Assembly (NCBI GenBank): GCA_035687255.1
Contig: DASRYI010000246.1
Location: 1-15,173, forward strand
Length of the DNA: 15,173 bases
Source: JAKEHA01 sp035687255
GTDB taxonomy: Bacteria; Krumholzibacteriota; Krumholzibacteriia; WVZY01; JAKEHA01
Direction: 5' to 3'
Each line of letters begins with the position of its first letter. Position 1 is the stretch's first letter. The position numbers were made by a program, and so were the translations under genes. Positions 6,432 to 13,013 of the stretch are shown piece by piece. A model generated the notes under the pieces. The model saw only the letters and a program-made list of their open reading frames with translations, was not told the origin of the DNA and made no database searches.

Positions 6432-7463
6432 CTACAGCCCGGCCTTGAAAAAGCGCAGAAGATAGAAGATCAGCGACGACAGGATGGCCGCGGCAGGAAT
6501 GGTGAGCAGCCACGCCCAGACGATGCGCGTGGCGACTCCCCATTTGATCCCCGACAGCTTGGTGGTCGCGCCCACTCCGATGATCGATCCGGTGATGGTG
6601 TGCGTGGTGGACACGGGAATACCGGCATGCGTTGCCAGAAACAGCGTGGCTGCACCCGCCGTCTCGGCACAGAACCCGCCCACCGGTTTGAGCTTGGTGA
6701 TCTTCATTCCCATGGTACGCACGATGCGCCATCCGCCCAGTGCAGTTCCCACACCCATGGCGATGTGGCAACTCAAAATGATCCACAGCGTGCGATGATC
6801 AAGGACCGACAACTGCACGTCGGGTGCCATGTGTCCTGAAGCCACCAGCAGCGCCACAATGATGCCCATAGTCTTCTGAGCATCATTGCCGCCGTGGCCG
6901 AGCGAGTAGAACGCCGCCGACATCAATTGACCGCGACGGAACACCTTGTCGACGGTCAGCGGGCGCCATTTGCGAAACAACCAGTACACCGCCACCATCA
7001 GCACGAACGCAATGCCCAGCCCGATCAGCGGCGCCAGCGGAATGAATTTGATGGTCGTGATGATCTTGTGCCACTGCAGCACTTCCCAACCGGCGTGAGC
7101 AACGCCGGCGCCGGCGAACCCGCCGATCAGTGCATGCGACGAACTGGTTGGAATGCCCCACCACCATGTGAGCAAATCCCACACAATTGCGCCCAGCAGT
7201 CCGGCCAATACCACGTAGATGTAGGCGTGGTCCCCCGGCGTCACCTTCACGATCTTCGACACGGTGTCCGCCACTGCCGGTGCAAACACAAACATGGCCA
7301 CAAAGTTGAAAAATGCCGCCCACAGCACCGCCGTGCGCGGTGAGAGCACGCGCGTGGATACCACGGTAGCGATGGAATTGGCCGAATCGTGAAAGCCGTT
7401 GATGACGTCGAACCCGAGCGCGATCGCCACCACGAACACGATGAGAAGTAGATCGCCGCTCAT
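6432..7463 (-). CDS. pit: PiT-family inorganic phosphate transporter
   Basis: A 343-residue polytopic membrane protein. It shows the duplicated PiT signatures: GFDVINGFHDSANS (17-30) with its counterpart SLGHGGNDAQKTMG (187-200), and PTSSSHALIGGFAGAG (105-120) with its counterpart PVSTTHTITGSIIGVG (283-298). The two inverted halves form the transport path for phosphate (as metal-phosphate with protons, or with sodium) across the inner membrane. The length is typical of the short bacterial and archaeal Pit type. Its ATG at 7463 follows the stop of the DUF47 gene after three bases, so the two are translated from one message. The own Shine-Dalgarno is poorly spaced, which suggests translational coupling. 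Cation preference cannot be read from the sequence. Confidence 0.95.
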   Translation of the reverse strand: MSGDLLLIVFVVAIALGFDVINGFHDSANSIATVVSTRVLSPRTAVLWAAFFNFVAMFVFAPAVADTVSKIVKVTPGDHAYIYVVLAGLLGAIVWDLLTWWWGIPTSSSHALIGGFAGAGVAHAGWEVLQWHKIITTIKFIPLAPLIGLGIAFVLMVAVYWLFRKWRPLTVDKVFRRGQLMSAAFYSLGHGGNDAQKTMGIIVALLVASGHMAPDVQLSVLDHRTLWIILSCHIAMGVGTALGGWRIVRTMGMKITKLKPVGGFCAETAGAATLFLATHAGIPVSTTHTITGSIIGVGATTKLSGIKWGVATRIVWAWLLTIPAAAILSSLIFYLLRFFKAGL

Positions 7464-7466
7464 CGG

Positions 7467-8093
7467 CTACGCATGCTCCAGCACAACGCCTTCGATCACG
7501 TTGGCCACGTCTTCGCACGCGTCAGTAATGTTCTCGAGCGCCTGGAAGATCTCGTGCCACTTGAGGACCACGATGGGATTGTTCTCTTCGCGAAACAGGC
7601 GGGCCACCGACGTGGTCTTGATGCGGTCAGCCTGATTTTCGAATTCGTTGATACGCACGCACTCCATGAGCACCGCCGTCGAGTTGCGCATGTGGCGCAG
7701 GCCCTTCACCGCTTTTTCGACCGCCTCGGCGGCCTGCGCCGTGACGATCACGGTCTCCCGGGCTCCCTCGGGCAGTTCGCTGATTTCGAACAGGCTCATG
7801 GTGCGCGCGGCACCATCGATGAAGTCGATGATGTCATCCAGCTTGGAGGCAATACGGTGAATGTCGTTGCGATCGATGGGCGTGATGAACGTCTTGTGCA
7901 GGGTCTCCATGCACGCGTGCGTCACCTCATCGGCCTGGTGTTCCAGCTGCTTGATACGCTGCGAAACCGCATCAAAGTCGGCGTCGTCGCGCGCGAGTTT
8001 GCTCAGCTCGCGTGCGCCCTCGACCGTGATCGCCGCCTGTCGCTCGAAAAAATCGAAGAAATTGGTCTGGCGTGGAAGTAGCCGCGAGAGCAT
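7467..8093 (-). CDS. DUF47/PhoU-like phosphate-transport accessory protein
   Basis: A 208-residue helical protein starting at ATG 8093 with GGAGG seven bases upstream. The pattern is that of the DUF47 (PhoU_div, TIGR00153-type) family: FFDFFERQAAITVEGARELSKL near the N-terminus is split here as FFDFFERQA and EGARELSKL. LEHQADEVTHACMETL (about 49-64), FITPIDRNDIHRIASKLDDI (about 69-88) and a final ALENITDACEDVANVIEGVV helix complete it. Acidic residues in the repeated E-x-x-A-D and D-x-x-D positions bind metal ions in PhoU-type proteins. Members of this family sit next to PiT transporters and are thought to gate or regulate phosphate entry. It is the first gene of the two-gene operon. Confidence 0.93.
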   Translation of the reverse strand: MLSRLLPRQTNFFDFFERQAAITVEGARELSKLARDDADFDAVSQRIKQLEHQADEVTHACMETLHKTFITPIDRNDIHRIASKLDDIIDFIDGAARTMSLFEISELPEGARETVIVTAQAAEAVEKAVKGLRHMRNSTAVLMECVRINEFENQADRIKTTSVARLFREENNPIVVLKWHEIFQALENITDACEDVANVIEGVVLEHA

Positions 8094-8172
8094 GAGTCCG
8101 CCTCCGTTGAGGGTTCAGGTCTGGAACATGATCGGGGTCGAGGGCGCCGAAGCCCACGGAGACTACACCGAA

Positions 8173-8189
8173 CATAAAGATCATGTAAA
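8173..8189 (-). promoter_or_regulatory. Direct repeat resembling a PHO box upstream of the phosphate operon
   Basis: On the minus strand TTTACA (8189-8184) and TTTATG (8178-8173) are spaced exactly 11 bases start to start. This is the geometry of PhoP-type direct repeats (TTAACA-like, one helical turn). They lie about 80 bases upstream of the DUF47 start. TTTACA could also act as a -35 element. Only two imperfect units are seen. Confidence 0.3.
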
Positions 8190-8196
8190 GAGAGGG

Positions 8197-8222
8197 GTGA
8201 GGGTGCCGGTTGGCACCCCCAC
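8197..8222 (-). terminator. Intrinsic-type terminator of the multihaem cytochrome gene
   Basis: On the minus strand an 11-bp stem (GTGGGGGTGCC, loop AACC, GGCACCCTCAC; one G-U pair) follows the cytochrome stop at 8238 by 15 bases. The bases after it are C/T-rich (TCTCTTTA) rather than a pure T-run. It separates the cytochrome from the phosphate operon downstream. Confidence 0.65.
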
Positions 8223-8237
8223 CACCCTTCTGTCCGG

Positions 8238-10892
8238 CTACTTCAGGAGAACCACCTTGCGGGTGAAGTCCCCGTCGCGCGTGGACATGCGGATAAAGTA
8301 GATACCGGACGCGACGTAGCGGTCGCTGGCATCGCCTCCGTTCCACATGATCTGCTGCACGCCGGCCGGGCGGACTTCGTTCAGCAGATTGACCACACGC
8401 TTGCCCGCCACATCGTAGACGTTGATCTGCACATGCTGGCGCGTCGCCAGCGAGAAGCGGATCGCCGTCGCCGGATTGAACGGGTTGGGCACGTTGGCCA
8501 GGAGCTCGGTCTTCACGTGCGGGTGATCGGTGACCGGCGTGGGATCCAGGTTGACACTGAGGGTGTCGGTCACCATGGCAACCGGCGGGCATTTGCCCTG
8601 GTTGACCCACGCGTTGTACAGATCCGTTCCCGCGCTGTTGGTGGTGTTCGCGTCACGCAGAAACTCGATGTACTCCTTCGACGTGCTCTGGTAGTACAAC
8701 GTCGCCTCGACGAAACGCGCATTGGTGGGCAGCAGGTACGTGGTGTCGTCCCAGTACTGCCCGTCGGGATAGGTCGCGTCCACCGGCTGCGCCTGCACGG
8801 ACTCGAAGCCCGCATTGGTGAAGCCCCGCGGCGGAATGCGATTGTCCTTGTAGACCGAGTCGTTGAGTACGAAATGGAAGGTCGGTCCCGCCGTCTGGCT
8901 GAGCAATGTCGCCAGCCGCGTCGAGAAACCGATCTTGGTCTCGTAGATCTTCGCATCCTCGTCGTGTGTCAGCACGCCGGTGGCGGCGTCATAGGCGCCC
9001 GACTCATACACCTGGGAATGGCTCTGGTCGTACGCCTTGAGATTGATCCACACCCGCCGGCCTTCCGGATATCCCGAAGGCAGCTTGTGTGCGGTCTCGT
9101 TGGTCACGGTGACGGTCACCGTGGGGCGATTGCCCGCCTGACCCGCCGCCAGCGACATCGACGCCGCCAGGTGCAGCATGTCGAGAGCGCGCTGCTTGCC
9201 GGCATCGAGCTGCGTTACGTCCACTTCCGAGGGGAAGAAATCGGGCAGGATGTCGGGAATGAAGGTGTTGCCACCCGTCAGGTCGTGCAACCCGAGGTCG
9301 GACCGGGTCGGTGCGCCCGGCACGTTGCATCCCTTCCCGCTGACATCCCGCATATGGCAATCCTCGCAGGTGGACACCATTCCCCCCGCCTTGTTGCCCG
9401 CGAACTGCGGCGCATATACACCGCCGTTGGCGTATGTCGTCTGCGTCCATTCGCTGAAGGTTCGCTCGACCGGGAACATGTTGCGCAGATTCCCGTCGGG
9501 GTGAGCCATGTTGAACGCAGTCGGTGAGTACTTGCCCGGCACGCCGTCATACTGGAACACCGGGTTGCTCACGTCGTGGCAGGTTCCGCACAGATTGCCG
9601 GAGAGATGGAATGGAGAATACAGGACCGCGTGCGCCGCCTGCGAATCGCTGTAAGGACCGCGGCGCGGAGGGTTGGCGTCCATGATGAACTGCCCGTTGG
9701 CGTACGTGTATGGCAACGTCGTCAGCGAGTCCAGCACGGCAACGTCATTCACCGGACTCACGCCCGCCTGATAGTTGAGATCCGCCAGACGGTGGCAGAA
9801 ATCGCACTGCACGCCCTGGCGGTCCTTGGCGTTCAGCTGGCCGCCGCTGGTATCGAAGGAGTGCCCCTCGGACCAGCCGCCGGGCGTGTGGCAGCGCAGG
9901 CACAGATCGCCCACCGCGGGCGCGTCCTGCTCCGCCACCGCGAGGCACGCGAAGAACAGCGGATCACGCGCCGCGTTGGCCATCATGCTTCCGCGCCAGT
10001 TCGCCCACGGCTCCACCGACGCGTTGTAGTTGCCATGACACGTCACACAGTTCTGGGAGGGATCCTCCACCACCACATGGAAGGGCTGAGTCCCCGGCAT
10101 CTCCATGTCACGCAACGTTGTCGGAACGGTACCGCCTGCCAGCGGCGTGATGGTGAAGAAGGTGCTGCTGCGACCCGTCCCAATATTGCCTGCCCCGTCG
10201 GTCGCAACCACTCTGACCTTGTTCATCATTCCGGGCAGATTGGGAACAAACCAGTCGTAGGATCCATCGTTGGCTTCCTGGAACGACATGGGCGTGAAGG
10301 TGGCGCCCCCGTCGAACGAGACTTCGATCTTCACGTTGGCGATACCGCTCGCGTCCGTCGCCGACCACATAATGGTCTGCGTCGAATGCACCGCGAACGA
10401 CTCGCCGCCGTTGGGTGAGATGACGGTGACCGTGGGCGGAGTGGTATCGTTGGATCCGGCCGGCGTCAGATTGCCGGTCAGATCCGCAGGATCAACGTTT
10501 TGAGTAAGGGATTCGTCACCTTCTTTCAGGCCGGGAAACGTGGGCGTGTTCAGGAACAACGTGGAAGTGATTTCCGTGAGATTGATGTAGCCGTCGTTAT
10601 CGGCATCGAGGTCTGCAACTGCCTGGATAGCCTCAGCAGCAGTCATGCCCTGGTTGATTCTGACTTCGATCGACGCTCCGTAGGGGTTACGGGGTCCGCC
10701 ACCATTGAAATCAAAATGACACACACCGCAATGTCCGCTGTTGCTCGGAAGATCGTCGAGTTTCGAGCCAACGGCGGAAGGATATGTGTCGAAAAAAGCT
10801 TTCCGGATTGGTGGACGGGCATTTGCGACGACCGCAAATATCAGAAGAGACACGAGAGCAATCGCTGTCTGCCGGAATTGCGGGGCCGGCAT
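8238..10892 (-). CDS. Secreted multihaem cytochrome c (six CxxCH) with EF-hand, Ig-like and FlgD-like tail
   Basis: An 884-residue protein starting at ATG 10892, with GAGGG six bases upstream. A signal peptide covers residues 1-26 (cut near ANA). Six CxxCH haem sites are present: C55-H59 (CGVCH), C282-H286 (CVTCH), C331-H335 (CLRCH), C363-H367 (CDFCH), C435-H439 (CGTCH) and C509-H513 (CEDCH). Between the first and second haem lie an EF-hand or dockerin-like calcium loop at 96-107 (DADNDGYINLTE) and an Ig-like domain (about 152-250). After residue 550 comes a beta-rich domain with TVTVTNETAHKLPSGYPEGR, and the end (about 800-884) is the FlgD-like module (NVPNPFNPATAIRF ... SGIYFIRM ... RKVVLLK). 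It resembles cytochrome c-554-type secreted electron carriers. A surface or periplasmic electron-transfer role is inferred. Redox partner and substrate are unknown. Confidence 0.9.
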   Translation of the reverse strand: MPAPQFRQTAIALVSLLIFAVVANARPPIRKAFFDTYPSAVGSKLDDLPSNSGHCGVCHFDFNGGGPRNPYGASIEVRINQGMTAAEAIQAVADLDADNDGYINLTEITSTLFLNTPTFPGLKEGDESLTQNVDPADLTGNLTPAGSNDTTPPTVTVISPNGGESFAVHSTQTIMWSATDASGIANVKIEVSFDGGATFTPMSFQEANDGSYDWFVPNLPGMMNKVRVVATDGAGNIGTGRSSTFFTITPLAGGTVPTTLRDMEMPGTQPFHVVVEDPSQNCVTCHGNYNASVEPWANWRGSMMANAARDPLFFACLAVAEQDAPAVGDLCLRCHTPGGWSEGHSFDTSGGQLNAKDRQGVQCDFCHRLADLNYQAGVSPVNDVAVLDSLTTLPYTYANGQFIMDANPPRRGPYSDSQAAHAVLYSPFHLSGNLCGTCHDVSNPVFQYDGVPGKYSPTAFNMAHPDGNLRNMFPVERTFSEWTQTTYANGGVYAPQFAGNKAGGMVSTCEDCHMRDVSGKGCNVPGAPTRSDLGLHDLTGGNTFIPDILPDFFPSEVDVTQLDAGKQRALDMLHLAASMSLAAGQAGNRPTVTVTVTNETAHKLPSGYPEGRRVWINLKAYDQSHSQVYESGAYDAATGVLTHDEDAKIYETKIGFSTRLATLLSQTAGPTFHFVLNDSVYKDNRIPPRGFTNAGFESVQAQPVDATYPDGQYWDDTTYLLPTNARFVEATLYYQSTSKEYIEFLRDANTTNSAGTDLYNAWVNQGKCPPVAMVTDTLSVNLDPTPVTDHPHVKTELLANVPNPFNPATAIRFSLATRQHVQINVYDVAGKRVVNLLNEVRPAGVQQIMWNGGDASDRYVASGIYFIRMSTRDGDFTRKVVLLK

Positions 10893-11043
10893 GGAACGCC
10901 CTCACTTCTAGCGACACAGGGGGAAAAAAGATGGAGCGGGCCAACCACCGATTGGGGCTGGCCCGCTCCGAGCGTCAGCGAGCGTGGCCGCAATTACGCC
11001 CACCGACTGCAACTTACGGCTCCAGCCATTGGAGCCGACTTAC
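10893..11043 (-). ncRNA. Structured 5' leader of the cytochrome gene, ending in a terminator (attenuator or small RNA)
   Basis: If transcription starts near 11043, about 150 nt of RNA precede the cytochrome ATG. The leader contains an 8-bp hairpin (CGGCTCCA/TGGAGCCG, 11017-11037, loop of five) flanked by 8-bp direct repeats ACTTACGG (plus strand, 11012-11019 and 11038-11045). It ends in the strong terminator described separately. A competing pairing is possible: GGCC(10989-10986)+GCTC(10983-10980) with GAGC(10968-10965)+GGCC(10963-10960), which would use most of the terminator's 5' arm. I see no match to a riboswitch consensus I know. The stretch 10893-11227 holds no protein gene. Confidence 0.45.
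10924..10969 (-). terminator. Strong intrinsic terminator upstream of the cytochrome start
   Basis: On the minus strand GGAGCGGGCCA (10969-10959) and TGGCCCGCTCC (10943-10933) form a perfect 11-bp stem, followed by ATC and six T (10929-10924). It lies only about 30 bases before the start codon of the cytochrome. It is therefore placed to stop a transcript coming from the gene's own upstream region. Confidence 0.85.
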
Positions 11044-11049
11044 GGAGGT

Positions 11050-11078
11050 AATATATCGACTTCAGAGTCGTTTGTCTC
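11050..11078 (-). promoter_or_regulatory. Promoter candidate for the cytochrome gene, with an inverted repeat in the spacer
   Basis: On the minus strand GAGACA (11078-11073, 4 of 6), a 17-bp spacer and TATATT (11055-11050, 5 of 6). The spacer holds CGACT-TCAG-AGTCG (11057-11070), a 5-bp inverted repeat that could be an operator. The start would be near 11043. Confidence 0.55.
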
Positions 11079-11121
11079 TAATTATTTTCAGGTTTCGGAA
11101 AAAAAACGCTAACTCCAAATC

Positions 11122-11150
11122 TTTACACCAGATGCCCGGTCGGCGATAAT
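11122..11150 (+). promoter_or_regulatory. Promoter of the M49 peptidase / TPR membrane protein operon
   Basis: TTTACA (11122-11127, 5 of 6), 17-bp spacer, GATAAT (11145-11150, 5 of 6). Transcription would start near 11157, leaving a leader of about 70 nt that contains a small hairpin (AACCCC/GGGGTT, 11157-11176). It is back-to-back with the cytochrome promoter and does not overlap it. Confidence 0.75.
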
Positions 11151-11227
11151 GCCCGAAACCCCTTGGTTCGGGGGTTGAACTGACCCTGACTTTCAAAGCC
11201 GCCCGTGAGCGGCCGGAGAAGGAAATC

Positions 11228-13006
11228 ATGAGACATCATTGCATCCGAGCAATCACCGCCGCCGGCGTGGCCCTTGTAGTCCTCGCTGCAGGCTGTGCGA
11301 AGAAGACAACTCACGAGGAGGCGAGCACGGAATTGCCCTTCACACATATGTCCGCGGACAGCCTGCACGCCCAGATGGCGCGCTTTGCGCCGGTTGAAAT
11401 CTCGTACGACGAAACCATCCTCTCCGCCCCCGAGAAAGAAGCGCTCGCAAAACTCGTCCAGGTATCCCGCATCATCGATGAGATCTACCTGCGCCAGGTA
11501 TGGCAGGGAAACATCCCGATGCGCAATGAGCTGATGAAAGCCTCGGAGACTCCGGGCCCCAATCAGCAACTTGCCACGGATCTCTACCGGTTCTTCAAGT
11601 TGAACGCGGGTCCCTGGCTGCGCCTCGAAAACAACCAGCCGTTCATCGGCACGCTGGCCAAGCCGGATGGCGCGGGCTTCTATCCCACGGATATGTCCAA
11701 GGAGGAGTTCGAGAAGTTCGTGGCGGCGCATCCCGATCAGCAGGATGCTCTGACGGGATACTTCACCGTCATCGAGCGCGCACCCGGCGGTGACCTGAAA
11801 GCGGTTCCCTACAGTGTAGAGTACGCTGATTTGCTGCGCGACGCGTCGCGCCTGATGAATGAAGCGGCGGACGCGCTCACGTCAGACACCGCCAAATCCG
11901 AACTGGGCAAGGGTGTCGATTACACCACGCTGGCCGCGTTTCTGCGCAGCCGCGCCGCGGCGTTCGAGTCCAACGACTACTTCCAGAGCGACATGGACTG
12001 GATGGACATCCGCGACAACATCATCGACGTGACCATCGGTCCCTACGAGGTCTACGAGGACAACCTCTTCAATTATAAGGCGGCGTTCGAGGCCGTGATT
12101 GCCATCCGCAACCCGGGCGACAGCCAGAAGCTCGAGCAGCTCAAAAGCTTCCTGCCCGCCATGGAGCGCAACCTGCCCATTCCGAACGAGTACAAGAACC
12201 CGCACCGGGGCACCGATTCGCCGGTGGCGGTTATCGACGTGGTGCACGCCGGCGGCGACATCAAGGCGGGCGTGCATGCCGTGGCCTACAACCTGCCCAA
12301 CGACGAGAAGGTGCGTGAGGCCAAGGGTTCGAAGAAAGTGATGCTCAAGAATATTTCGCGCGCCAAGTACGAGAAGATTCTCGTCCCCATCGCGAACATC
12401 GTGCTGGATCCGAATCTGATGGATCACATCGACTTCGAGAGCTTCTTCAACCAGTCGCTGATGCACGAGCTGGCGCACGGCCTCGGCCCGGGCCGCATCA
12501 AGCTGGCCGACGGGACCGAGACCACCGTCAATCTGGCGCTGCAGACGCTGTACTCCCCCATCGAGGAGTGCAAGGCGGACGTGATGGGGTTGTTCAACAA
12601 CCAGTACCTGCTCAAGCAGGGCGTCATCACACAGGAACAGCTGCACCGCCAGTACGCGGTGTTTCTGCCCGGTCTGTTCCGATCGGTCCGGTTCGGCCTG
12701 CATGAGGCCCACGGCAAGGGCAACATGATCCAGTACAACTGGTTCAAGGATCAGGGCGCCATCATTCTGGATCCCGCGACGGACCGCTACACGCTCGACA
12801 ACGACAAGATGGGCGAGGCGGCGAAGTCGCTCACACGCGAACTGTGCCTGCTGGAGGCGAAGGGCGATTACAAGGCCGCCGAAGCCTTTGTCGACAAGTG
12901 GGGCAACGTTCCGCCCGAAGTCGAGCGCATCGTGAACAAGCTCAACGCGATTCCCTCCGACATCTGGCCGGATTACGACGCCCACTTCAGCACGACAGCA
13001 AAATAG
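11228..13006 (+). CDS. M49 family (dipeptidyl peptidase III-like) zinc peptidase, lipoprotein
   Basis: A 592-residue protein starting at ATG 11228 (AAGGA just upstream). The N-terminus has a lipobox LAAGC with C23 as the lipidated residue, so it is anchored in the envelope, probably the outer membrane. The zinc site is HELAH (H413, E414, H417) plus EECKAD (446-451, E447 the expected third ligand), separated by about 30 residues. EECKAD is the diagnostic second motif of M49. The first motif is five residues (HExxH) instead of the classical six (HExxGH) of animal and yeast DPP III. M49 enzymes remove dipeptides from the N-terminus of short peptides. The upstream half is helical, as in the family. 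The next gene begins seven bases after the stop, so the two are co-transcribed. Family membership is well supported; activity on dipeptides is inferred. Confidence 0.88.
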   Translation: MRHHCIRAITAAGVALVVLAAGCAKKTTHEEASTELPFTHMSADSLHAQMARFAPVEISYDETILSAPEKEALAKLVQVSRIIDEIYLRQVWQGNIPMRNELMKASETPGPNQQLATDLYRFFKLNAGPWLRLENNQPFIGTLAKPDGAGFYPTDMSKEEFEKFVAAHPDQQDALTGYFTVIERAPGGDLKAVPYSVEYADLLRDASRLMNEAADALTSDTAKSELGKGVDYTTLAAFLRSRAAAFESNDYFQSDMDWMDIRDNIIDVTIGPYEVYEDNLFNYKAAFEAVIAIRNPGDSQKLEQLKSFLPAMERNLPIPNEYKNPHRGTDSPVAVIDVVHAGGDIKAGVHAVAYNLPNDEKVREAKGSKKVMLKNISRAKYEKILVPIANIVLDPNLMDHIDFESFFNQSLMHELAHGLGPGRIKLADGTETTVNLALQTLYSPIEECKADVMGLFNNQYLLKQGVITQEQLHRQYAVFLPGLFRSVRFGLHEAHGKGNMIQYNWFKDQGAIILDPATDRYTLDNDKMGEAAKSLTRELCLLEAKGDYKAAEAFVDKWGNVPPEVERIVNKLNAIPSDIWPDYDAHFSTTAK

Positions 13007-13013
13007 TATTGCC

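Noticed and set aside
8433..10418. Long plus-strand frames (364 and 280 residues) across the cytochrome gene
   Set aside because: They are arginine-rich shadows of a gene with six haem motifs in the correct frame.
10893..11043. c-di-GMP, cobalamin or other known riboswitch in the cytochrome leader
   Set aside because: I looked for the conserved strings of the common classes and found none. Only the terminator and hairpins are supported.
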